Below, piece by piece: positions 1-6,490 of a DNA stretch of 9,527 bases (positions are counted from its first letter, which is position 1; each line of letters starts with the position of its first letter). A model generated the notes under the pieces. It was not told where the DNA came from. It saw nothing but the letters and a program-made list of their open reading frames with translations, and did no database searches. The stretch lies in assembly GCA_003501525.1 (NCBI GenBank), contig DNPI01000005.1:1-9527 (forward strand), written 5' to 3'. The DNA is from Planctomycetota bacterium (GTDB lineage: Bacteria > Planctomycetota > UBA1135). Made by a program: the position numbers and the translations under genes.

Positions 1-730
1 AGGCTCCAATCCAGAGAATCAGGGCAACGGTTTCTTTCCATGGATATAGGCCTTGGGCGAGTGGTGTCATTACATCGAGATCAATGAGGTTGTACGCGGA
101 GTAGTGCCAGAGAACTTTTATTAGATACAAAGCAAACTGCAAAAGCAGAACCCCTAAAACGATAATTCCAGCTCGCATGGCGTGGGAGGATCGGGCGGAA
201 AGCCAAACTGTAGTGGTGAACACGGCCACCACGAATAAGGCGGTATGCGCGGCGCCTTGGGCAGCAGCAAGGAGTGAGATTTTTTCGCCGACGAGAGGAG
301 AGCACATGGCGCCAACTCCGGTGCATAAGACAAGCGGCGTGGCAAGGGCCAATGCTCCACATCCCCAGCGAACCAAAACAATGCGACGCCGAGAAATGGG
401 GCGTGACAAAAGGAACTCGGCAGTTCGGTTATCCGCTTCTCGCGCAATGATCCCGCTTCCCAGCAGACCAGCTGCTGCTACTCCGAAGACACCTCCCCCA
501 CGAAAAAATTGCTGAACGGAAAAATAAGCCCAATAGCCTTCTTCTTGAATCCGAAGAACAACCTCCCTCAATCCCTCAATGGGCAAGAAGGCTGCAACGT
601 CGGTCCATTCCCCGATAGCTGTGCGCAAATCAGGCCAAAACCAAATCCCTAAGGATGTGGTCATGGCTAAAAGTGCGAAATACCCGACTACGAGCAGCAG
701 GTTTTCTCGGAGCATTTGTCGCGCAATCAC
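1..730 (-). CDS. ABC-2 type transporter permease, partial (3' end outside window)
   Basis: Integral membrane subunit of an ABC exporter, paired with the ATPase encoded immediately upstream. The frame is open for 243 codons to the window edge. I chose the GTG at 730-728 because it overlaps the ATPase stop as GTGA and has GGAGG seven bases upstream; the ATG at 715-713 is too far from that site. The protein begins VIARQMLREN, then has a hydrophobic segment (about residues 11-32), a long external loop, a second hydrophobic segment (about 80-96), and the cytoplasmic stretch EADNRTAEFLLSRPISRRR (98-116) that is typical of ABC-2/NosY-like permeases. Further hydrophobic segments lie near 122-142, 151-178, 187-207 and 233-243. 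The family normally has six transmembrane helices, so little of the C-terminus should be missing. The substrate cannot be read from the sequence. Family assignment is fairly sure. Confidence 0.85.
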   Translation of the reverse strand, partial: MIARQMLRENLLLVVGYFALLAMTTSLGIWFWPDLRTAIGEWTDVAAFLPIEGLREVVLRIQEEGYWAYFSVQQFFRGGGVFGVAAAGLLGSGIIAREADNRTAEFLLSRPISRRRIVLVRWGCGALALATPLVLCTGVGAMCSPLVGEKISLLAAAQGAAHTALFVVAVFTTTVWLSARSSHAMRAGIIVLGVLLLQFALYLIKVLWHYSAYNLIDLDVMTPLAQGLYPWKETVALILWIGA

Positions 731-1614
731 TGAAAGCCCTCCTCTTTTTCATAAAGAGCCTCAAAGACTTCCTCGAGTCCGCCTGATGCATCTCTACAGC
801 TGGCCACGGGCAAATCCTTAAGTCCAGCGAGCGCATCTTCTAAGTTCCCTTGCACCTGTAAGCGCCATTCCTGGTCTTTGCCCGTCCATTGCCAGGAGGA
901 GTTTTTAGGTAGCTCACTCTCCTTAACAGGAGCCCTCAGTCGAATGTGCAATACTCGCGATGCTTGCGTCAGAAAAGCATTCAAGTCTCCTACGTCTAGC
1001 AGCTTGCCTTCGCGTAAAAAAGCGACTTGGCTACAAGTTCTTTCTAGCCCAGCGAGGTCATGGGATGAGAGCAAAACAGTGCGCCCTTTTTTAGCTTGTT
1101 CGAGAAGAATTGACTCTGCAGTTTTTCTTATCTCCGGATCCAGCCCCTCCATCGGTTCGTCGAGGATAAGAATAGGGGCTTGGGAAGCTAATGCTTGGGC
1201 GAGAAGGAGCTTCCTTTTCATCCCATGGCTCAGCTCCCGAGTTTTTTTTCTCAGGGGGACGCCGAACAAGCTCAATAAGTGTTTGCCTTCTGTGATGCTG
1301 CCTTTCGGGTGAAAGCCAATGGCGAATTCCAGAAACTCAATTACGGAAAGTGAGTTGTATAAAGCAGGCTCCCCTGGTGCATATCCCACGCTCAGCTTTA
1401 CCTTTAAGGGGTCTGTGAGCGCATCAATCTCAGCGATGCGGATTTCCCCAGAATCTGGCTTGACCACTCCGACTAGGGACTTGAGGAGGGTGGACTTCCC
1501 CGCGCCGTTGGGCCCGACTAAGCCCAGTATTTCTCCTTGGTCGACCCCAAAGGACACCCCCGAGAGTGCGTGGGTGTCTTTGTAGCGTTTTGAAATATTG
1601 TCGATACGAATCAT
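727..1614 (-). CDS. ABC transporter ATP-binding protein (ABC-2 exporter type)
   Basis: Cytoplasmic ATPase that powers the adjoining ABC-2 permease. Numbered from MIRIDNISK, it shows Walker A GPNGAGKST (34-42), signature LSHGMKRK (128-135), Walker B ILILDEP (148-154), D-loop GLDP (157-160) and the H-loop histidine at 185. The Q-loop position reads YAPGEP (79-84), where many relatives have YLPQEP, so the glutamine is replaced. The length of 295 residues suits the CcmA/NatA-like ATPases that pair with ABC-2 permeases, and residues from about 225 onward form their usual less conserved C-terminal part. An alternative ATG lies at 1632 and would add six residues. I prefer 1614 because family members start just before the first strand (IRIDNISKRY) and because the 1632 ATG overlaps a -10-like TAGGAT. 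The gene is first in the operon and divergent from the DUF456 gene. The transported substrate is unknown. Confidence 0.93.
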   Translation of the reverse strand: MIRIDNISKRYKDTHALSGVSFGVDQGEILGLVGPNGAGKSTLLKSLVGVVKPDSGEIRIAEIDALTDPLKVKLSVGYAPGEPALYNSLSVIEFLEFAIGFHPKGSITEGKHLLSLFGVPLRKKTRELSHGMKRKLLLAQALASQAPILILDEPMEGLDPEIRKTAESILLEQAKKGRTVLLSSHDLAGLERTCSQVAFLREGKLLDVGDLNAFLTQASRVLHIRLRAPVKESELPKNSSWQWTGKDQEWRLQVQGNLEDALAGLKDLPVASCRDASGGLEEVFEALYEKEEGFQ

Positions 1615-1657
1615 CTGCGTATCACATAGCATCCTACTGCCCTTATCCTTGGTTCGC
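1615..1657. promoter_or_regulatory. Short divergent promoter region between ABC ATPase and DUF456 gene
   Basis: Only 43 bases separate the two divergent start codons. On the plus strand, TATCCT (1644-1649) lies eight bases before the GTG of the DUF456 gene, a spacing that would place transcription start at or next to the GTG. On the minus strand, TAGGAT (1636-1631) could serve the ATPase and would give a leader of about ten bases. I see no convincing -35 hexamer and no Shine-Dalgarno for either gene. These are pattern matches only. Confidence 0.4.
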
Positions 1658-2167
1658 GTGGAAGAACTGTTTTACTCCTTAATCGTCCTCTTGGTGGCAC
1701 TTTTGGGCTTTTTCCTTGTGCCCTTTGGTCTACCGGGGAATTGGGTGATAGCTGCGGCGGCGCTGCTTGCCGCTTTGACTGGAATAACAGAAGCGGCGGG
1801 TTGGCGGCCTTTTTGGGTGCTTTTGGGGGCAGCATTACTTGCAGAGATTGGAGAGTTCTTGTTTGCCGCGGGTAAAACCCGTGAATCTGGCGGCACCAAA
1901 TGGGGAGCCCTTGGGGCTCTCGTTGGTAGCTTGATTGGAGGGTTTCTTGGTTTTCCACTTTTGCCTGTCATAGGCCCGATTTTTGGCGCCGCTTTTGGCG
2001 CATTCGCAGGGGCGACGATTGTGGAAATAGGCCTTCTTGGCCGTTCTTCGGACAAGGGGATGTCCGCTGGCCGGGGAGCGTTTTTGGGAGTCCTCTTTGG
2101 CAGGTCCTGGAAAATCTTGATAGCAGCGGTACAGGTTGCGGTTCTTGCTTGGACTCTTTTTCTTTAG
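1658..2167 (+). CDS. DUF456 family small membrane protein
   Basis: Predicted inner-membrane protein of 169 residues. It is almost entirely hydrophobic and rich in Gly/Ala/Leu, with probable membrane segments near residues 6-22, 27-42, 51-70, 82-98, 102-126 and 152-168. The order is typical of DUF456: an N-terminal hairpin with PFGLPGNW (22-29), then a glycine-rich core with KWGALGALVGSLIGG (81-95) and FGAAFGAFAGATIVE (109-123), a polar linker, and a final helix. The frame is open further upstream to a TTG at 1598, but that start would run into the ATPase gene. GTG at 1658 gives the usual family length of about 160-170 residues and is preceded by a -10-like TATCCT. The molecular role of DUF456 is not known to me; glycine-zipper-like packing is visible but does not reveal function. 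The gene stands alone, divergent from the ABC operon and convergent with the carboxypeptidase gene. Confidence 0.85.
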   Translation: MEELFYSLIVLLVALLGFFLVPFGLPGNWVIAAAALLAALTGITEAAGWRPFWVLLGAALLAEIGEFLFAAGKTRESGGTKWGALGALVGSLIGGFLGFPLLPVIGPIFGAAFGAFAGATIVEIGLLGRSSDKGMSAGRGAFLGVLFGRSWKILIAAVQVAVLAWTLFL

Positions 2168-2186
2168 GTTCTTGAGCCTGCCTTTT
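2166..2186 (+). terminator. Weak possible terminator after the DUF456 gene
   Basis: A short hairpin AGGTT-CTTG-AGCCT (2166-2179, five pairs including one G-U) starts inside the stop codon and is followed, after GCC, by only four T residues (2183-2186). It sits in the 50-base gap between convergent genes, where a terminator is expected, but the stem and T-run are poor. The rest of the gap (2187-2217) shows nothing recognisable. Confidence 0.22.
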
Positions 2187-2217
2187 GGTCGTAGGCCGAT
2201 ATCTGCACTATTCGTTG

Positions 2218-4635
2218 TTAAAGAATGGGGACACTAACAGCGTTGGAAAATATCGCCTCCGGTGTTCCGTAGGCAAACACACTTTGTAAATGCACCGTTC
2301 GCCCCGAGAGAGACGGATTGTTGGGTATGGCGGCCTGAATTTCAGCTCTTCCGTCGGCGGCCAGCTGTCCAGACAAGAGAATTCGTGGGTTATTAAGTTG
2401 TAATTCTCCTTCAATGCCGGGGACTGGAACCCCCGGGACTCTAGAAAAGGACCAAATGAGAGTCCAGGCTGCCTGTTCTGGGCCGTCGAGACAGAAGAGC
2501 ACTTTGGATCCGAGGCTTGCTTCGCCCCATATTCCAAGCGTTGGCAGTGCGCTGTAAGTCCGCAGAACAAGATTGTCTAAGCAGGCTTCCGTGAGGTCAT
2601 TGTTGGGCTCGTCTGCCACCGTTAACCGCAGGCGCATTGCTCCAGTTAAGGGGACGAAATTTTCCACGGCAAACGAGACAGTCCTCCATTGATTGTCATT
2701 GGCTCGGTCTTCAAGGGTTGTCCAAGTTGTTCCATTGTCTGGGCTAATCTCGACCAAGAGGGTGTCATCCTGGGCGTTGCCTGGGAGGTTTGCGAACCAA
2801 CGCGCGTATTCCAGTTCGGCGCTAGAGAATTCGTTTAAAGAAAATCTCGGAGACACGAGCGTCGTTCTTCCGTCCACATCGTTAGTCCCAGCACTAGAAC
2901 CCGCCGCAGCGCCCGTGACCCAGCATTGTGAGCCGCTTCCACTTGGGTTGTCATTACCTGGTTGGACAACTTGGCCGCTGCTCGAGGTTGCCTGCGGGAT
3001 TGCCCGCTCCCACGAGTAGTTAGTTGCGTCCAAAACTTTCCATCCGAAATTGTCAATTTCCATGTCATCATGAAGCAAGATTCGAGGTTTTCCCAATGTG
3101 ACAGAGAAAGTCTCCGTTGAAGAAGCTCCGTCATAGTTCAAGACGAGGTCGAGCTCGTAGGCTTGGCCTGGGATAGCGGTTGGTGCAAAATCCAATTGAA
3201 CACCTTGAGCAATCCCTTCGCTAAAGGCTGTAGCGTTCATGGGCTGAGGGCCACCAGACACAGCAATCTCTCCGTGCCCGGAGACCGCTGTCCAAAGCCC
3301 CGCAAGGTCTTCCATCCCATTGTTGGCGACCTGAAACCCTAATAGCCAGGATTCGCCGGGTTCCTGCGATTCGTCGCCGTCCCCCTGGATTTCGGTCCAC
3401 TCCTCTTCCTTTAGATCGGCCGAAGCGCCACTCCACTGGGTTGCCATTTGGTACCCAGGGAGAACATCAGCAAACAGAGCTGGAATGCGAGATGGGGCTG
3501 GCCAGAAACCATCGTTCGCACTGCCAATCTCGAAGCATAAGCCGAATGACCCACAAACGGCATGGTGATAATCTCCCGCTCCTCCGTTGGCGGTATACAA
3601 GACTTCCCATACAGTTCCGTAGGCATAGCCATTGTTGGCCGTCATTTTCGCGGAAATCTTTCTGTACAAGGCGTCTTCAGCGGTAAAAACAGTGTCATAG
3701 CCCCAAGGGAAGAGCAATAGGTTGCTGTAGGTATGGACAGAGAATGCAAATCCGGGAGTCCAGATATCCAACAGGTCGCCCAATGCCGCGGTTTCTGGCT
3801 CGGAGAAGGCGGCCGGTCCTCGGTAGGTTTCGCTCGAGGGGTTGCCACTTGATCCATTCCATTGCGCTCCCCATTCATAATCATAATTTCGATTAAGGTC
3901 GACCCCATAAGACCCTCCGCCGTTGACACGACGGTTTTTACGCCACATTCCGCCTCCGTTGGGATTGGTTTGTCGGTTGTATTCGTATCCATCTGGATTT
4001 ACGCAGGGAATGAAAAGGATATTTCGTGTTTCGACGAGACGGGTAGCCGCAGAGTCAATCCCATAGTTTGCGCATAACCATTCTGCATACATCAGGAGCG
4101 ATTCGCCTGACATGGGTTCTCGTGCGTGGTGGAGAGCGTCGAACCAAGCGGTTGGCTCGCTGGGGTCATGCGCACCTGGAGTGTCTGAAATCCGCATGGC
4201 CCAAATGTCTCGCCCCTCATGGCTAGTCCCTACTGAAAATTTTTGGGAAACCAATTGAGGCCAAATGACTGCAAGGCTGTCCATTTTTTGTTCAATCTCC
4301 GCGAGGGTTTTAAAGCCTCCCATAGAGCCCCCGCCGCTCCGAGCGGATGAGGCCGAGTCCGCTGCAGCGCGCGATGCGTAGAAACTGGACAGGTCTTCTA
4401 TTTCGACTTCAACCTTGAATCCGCGCTGTCGTAACAGGTCTTGCTCTGCGTCATCGGCATAAATTCGGACTGATTGGTCGGCTCCAAACGACCCGTGGTC
4501 GTCAGGGTCTGTCGCGATAGAAAGCAGGAGGTCTAAGTCACGAGGAGTATCGAGCCAGACTCTGACTTGGTCTTTTGGGCCGGATTGGGGTACGGCGAGA
4601 GTGGCAATAAGGGCAACAGCGGGGATAGAAATCAT
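2218..4635 (-). CDS. Secreted multidomain zinc carboxypeptidase, M14 family (carboxypeptidase T-like)
   Basis: Exported metallopeptidase of 805 residues expected to remove C-terminal residues from peptides outside the cytoplasm. The N-terminus (about 1-16) is a short hydrophobic signal peptide that oddly lacks a positive charge. An upstream in-frame TAG just before the start limits alternatives, and no other ATG is available. Residues about 20-105 form a propeptide-like region. The catalytic domain (about 107-400) has the zinc ligands H170 and E173 in HHARE, the substrate-binding stretch GVDLNRN (244-250), the third zinc ligand H301 in SVHTYS, the Tyr248-equivalent in LYTANGGAGDY (Y347) and the catalytic glutamate E369 in CFEIGS. 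An acidic linker (409-428) follows, then a CARDB-like beta region (about 429-517), a MAM/jelly-roll-like module beginning HDDMEIDNFGW (522-532) and running to about 693, and a terminal beta module (about 697-805) ending FSNAVSVPIL. All key residues are present, so it should be active. The gene is single and divergent from the LolA-like gene. Confidence 0.92.
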   Translation of the reverse strand: MISIPAVALIATLAVPQSGPKDQVRVWLDTPRDLDLLLSIATDPDDHGSFGADQSVRIYADDAEQDLLRQRGFKVEVEIEDLSSFYASRAAADSASSARSGGGSMGGFKTLAEIEQKMDSLAVIWPQLVSQKFSVGTSHEGRDIWAMRISDTPGAHDPSEPTAWFDALHHAREPMSGESLLMYAEWLCANYGIDSAATRLVETRNILFIPCVNPDGYEYNRQTNPNGGGMWRKNRRVNGGGSYGVDLNRNYDYEWGAQWNGSSGNPSSETYRGPAAFSEPETAALGDLLDIWTPGFAFSVHTYSNLLLFPWGYDTVFTAEDALYRKISAKMTANNGYAYGTVWEVLYTANGGAGDYHHAVCGSFGLCFEIGSANDGFWPAPSRIPALFADVLPGYQMATQWSGASADLKEEEWTEIQGDGDESQEPGESWLLGFQVANNGMEDLAGLWTAVSGHGEIAVSGGPQPMNATAFSEGIAQGVQLDFAPTAIPGQAYELDLVLNYDGASSTETFSVTLGKPRILLHDDMEIDNFGWKVLDATNYSWERAIPQATSSSGQVVQPGNDNPSGSGSQCWVTGAAAGSSAGTNDVDGRTTLVSPRFSLNEFSSAELEYARWFANLPGNAQDDTLLVEISPDNGTTWTTLEDRANDNQWRTVSFAVENFVPLTGAMRLRLTVADEPNNDLTEACLDNLVLRTYSALPTLGIWGEASLGSKVLFCLDGPEQAAWTLIWSFSRVPGVPVPGIEGELQLNNPRILLSGQLAADGRAEIQAAIPNNPSLSGRTVHLQSVFAYGTPEAIFSNAVSVPIL

Positions 4636-4770
4636 GGGGTATATGGACGGAATGGTCTCTGCACCATGCTAACCCGACACAGGCATTTCCCGCTGCCTAT
4701 AAAGCCGCAAGCGGAGGCGGAATCGATAATTACGGATAGAATGTGCGGCCGGTTTACAACCTATAACACA
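4636..4770. promoter_or_regulatory. Divergent regulatory region between carboxypeptidase and LolA-like gene
   Basis: This 135-base gap holds the start regions of two envelope-protein genes. On the plus strand, TATAAA (4698-4703) has a CCGACA 18 bases upstream (4674-4679); TAGAAT (4737-4742) and TATAAC (4762-4767) are other -10-like choices. On the minus strand, TAGCAT (4671-4666) and TTTATA (4703-4698) are possible -10 elements for the carboxypeptidase gene. A perfect ten-base palindrome CCGCAAGCGG (4705-4714) sits between them and might be an operator. No Shine-Dalgarno precedes either start. The choice among these elements cannot be made from sequence alone. Confidence 0.35.
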
Positions 4771-5628
4771 ATGATTCGTATTTTAACCCCCCTCCTTTCA
4801 GCTTCGCTTCTACTTTGTTCTTCTGCGTTTTCTCAAGAAACGCAGCCGCCATTGGAAAACCCCACGCGGATCCTAGCGCAGGAAATAGCTGCGGGCATTG
4901 CCGGCCTCAAAGACAAAACCTTTGAATTGGACCTTTCACTCGAATCAAAGGGTGATGGCGAAGGAGGTGTTGGGGAGACTTCTGCCAGCGGACACATTGC
5001 GTGGGCGGGTTTGCGAATGTTTTCTATTGAGATTTCTGCCACCGTACTAGGGGATCTCGGCGAAGAAGAAGAAAGTTTCAGGGTTGTAGCCGATGGAACA
5101 GACATTTATATGGAAGCCGGGGAGCAGGGCATCATCAAAGTAAACATTGATGCTTTGGGAGAACTTCAACCCCAACTGATGGCTCAAGTTTCTGAGCAAG
5201 GCCTCGAATTGGGGGCTTCTTCCGGAGAAGAAGGGGTTAGTTTTGAGGAGACTCTCGCTGATGCCTTGTCGAAGTTGACGATTAAAGCGCTACCTTCCCC
5301 GACAGGAGCCGCTGATCGAGCCTTTTCTTTTATTGTTCCTGCGGACTTTCCGCTTGATCCAGATGACATTGATGCCCCCGCTCCTGATATCACGGTTGCA
5401 TTTTTGAAGGAGCACTGGATTCCGACTCTGCTTGCTATAAGCGTCGGGGAAGAAGATCAGCTTCAGCTGTCCCACACAAACATTCGGATTATGGAAGCAT
5501 TCCCCGAAGGGACGTTTGCCTATACCCCGCCTGAAGGTGAAATGGTGCAGGACTTTACACCGATGCTGCAAATGTTGGCAATGCAGGCAGCGCAGGAGTC
5601 AGGCGACGAAGACGAGCTGGAGTTCTAG
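4771..5628 (+). CDS. Periplasmic protein, probable LolA/LppX-like fold; first of a paralogous pair
   Basis: I do not recognise this as a named gene. The ATG at 4771 gives 285 residues starting with a good signal peptide (MIRILTPLLSASLLLCSSAFSQ, given here as positions 1-22 with cleavage near SFS/Q). LLLC at 12-15 is not a lipobox because leucine precedes the cysteine, so a soluble exported protein is likely. The mature part has a helical start, then alternating beta strands with the phrase VADGTDIYME (about 109-118), which resembles the strand and turn seen in LolA, DUF2092 and LppX-type lipid carriers. The C-terminus is acidic and ends DELEF. Frames upstream stay open to 4567 but run into the carboxypeptidase gene. 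The next gene follows one base after the stop. Its shared layout with that gene (VADGxxIxME, a TFxYxPxG strand, a PML core, and an EF end) suggests tandem duplication. Binding of a lipid or lipoprotein is inferred. Confidence 0.78.
   Translation: MIRILTPLLSASLLLCSSAFSQETQPPLENPTRILAQEIAAGIAGLKDKTFELDLSLESKGDGEGGVGETSASGHIAWAGLRMFSIEISATVLGDLGEEEESFRVVADGTDIYMEAGEQGIIKVNIDALGELQPQLMAQVSEQGLELGASSGEEGVSFEETLADALSKLTIKALPSPTGAADRAFSFIVPADFPLDPDDIDAPAPDITVAFLKEHWIPTLLAISVGEEDQLQLSHTNIRIMEAFPEGTFAYTPPEGEMVQDFTPMLQMLAMQAAQESGDEDELEF
5619..5622 (+). promoter_or_regulatory. Shine-Dalgarno that fixes the start of the lipoprotein gene
   Basis: GGAG lies seven bases before the GTG at 5630, inside the last codons of the preceding gene. 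It supports GTG 5630 as the start, one base after the upstream TAG, and rules against the longer open frame that begins at 5516 within the previous gene. Confidence 0.7.
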
Positions 5629-5629
5629 T

Positions 5630-6490
5630 GTGAGCAGGCTTGGCCTGCTTTTATTCGGAATATTTTTAACGGCCTGTTCGCCGGGTACCTCTGCGGGTTC
5701 TGAGCGAACGGCGGAAGAGTGGCTTATGGAGATGGCCAATCTCTATAACCGAAGTGGCATTGAGTGTGAGTATGCAATGGAGATGCAGTTGCCTGATTCG
5801 GGTGACCTGGGAATACGCATGGAAGGGCGGATGATTGCTCTTGACCAAAATCATTCTCGAGTAGAGATGCAAATGGAGATGATTTCTCCTGGTTCTGATT
5901 CACCGGTGCAAATGGAGATTGTCACAGTCGCTGATGGCGAAACGATTTGGATGGAAATGGAATTGCCACCAGAAATCGGCGGCAGTCAGGTAATGAAGCT
6001 GTCCCTGGAGACGGCTCAAAAGTTTTCCGAAAAGGGAGCGGCTTCAGGATTAGGGGGCCTTGATGGAATTGGCGGAATGGGATCGGGGAATCTGGATCCC
6101 TTGACGCAGGTTCAACAGTTGTCCCGTTATGTTGACTTTAATGTTGTAGAAGAGACCTCGGAAACGGTGACCTTGGTGGGAGCTATGACGGAAGCTCTGA
6201 CTTCTCAGATGGGGCCCGTCCTTGCCGCCTCGACGAAAGACATTTCCCGGATGACCCTGGTTCTTGATAAAAACATTGGAGCTCCGCTGGTAATTGCTTT
6301 AGGTGACAGTGCCCGGCCATTTATGGAGATGAGGTTTACGTCCTATCATTTGTTTAAGGAGCCGCCGCATCCTGATACGTTCTCCTATGAGCCCGCGGGA
6401 GATGTCATGGTTATGGACATTGGCCCCATGCTTGAAATGATGCCAGGCCAAGGTGTCCTCGGTACGGGGGGCGACGAAGGCGAGTTCTAA
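5630..6490 (+). CDS. Methionine-rich outer-envelope lipoprotein, probable LolA/LppX-like fold; second of a paralogous pair
   Basis: I do not recognise a named gene. The GTG start is fixed by GGAG seven bases upstream and by the lipobox LTAC (13-16) that directly follows a hydrophobic segment. The 286-residue precursor should be lipidated on C16, and the residues after it (SP) give no clear inner-membrane retention signal. The mature part parallels the upstream protein: an N-terminal helix, strands with [12 protein letters not shown] (about 103-114), a glycine-rich loop ([15 protein letters not shown]), a late [22 protein letters not shown] stretch (quoted here as positions near 256-277) and an acidic end GDEGEF. 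Methionine is strikingly common, about 25 residues, often alternating with glutamate as in MEM and MQMEM. The resemblance to the upstream protein and the lipidation recall LolB next to LolA, but identity is too low to claim orthology. The stop overlaps the pdxJ stop. Confidence 0.8.
   Translation: MSRLGLLLFGIFLTACSPGTSAGSERTAEEWLMEMANLYNRSGIECEYAMEMQLPDSGDLGIRMEGRMIALDQNHSRVEMQMEMISPGSDSPVQMEIVTVADGETIWMEMELPPEIGGSQVMKLSLETAQKFSEKGAASGLGGLDGIGGMGSGNLDPLTQVQQLSRYVDFNVVEETSETVTLVGAMTEALTSQMGPVLAASTKDISRMTLVLDKNIGAPLVIALGDSARPFMEMRFTSYHLFKEPPHPDTFSYEPAGDVMVMDIGPMLEMMPGQGVLGTGGDEGEF

Noticed and set aside
81..447. Frames at 81-362 and 154-447 minus
   Set aside because: They overlap the ABC-2 permease frame, which has the hydrophobic segments, the GTGA overlap and the Shine-Dalgarno expected of the ATPase partner.
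1598..1657. TTG start at 1598 for the DUF456 gene
   Set aside because: It overlaps the start of the ABC ATPase gene and adds a non-family N-terminus.
3642..3992. Open frames on other strands or frames inside the carboxypeptidase gene (for example 3642-3992 minus and 2693-3019 plus)
   Set aside because: They lack family features and are shadows of the strongly supported M14 reading frame.
4567..4770. Longer form of the LolA-like gene starting at 4567
   Set aside because: It would read through the carboxypeptidase start region and put about 68 residues ahead of an obvious signal peptide; ATG 4771 places the signal peptide at the N-terminus.
5516..5629. Longer form of the lipoprotein gene starting at 5516
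   Set aside because: The extension lies inside the preceding gene and would bury the lipobox; GTG 5630 has a good Shine-Dalgarno and puts the lipobox cysteine at position 16.
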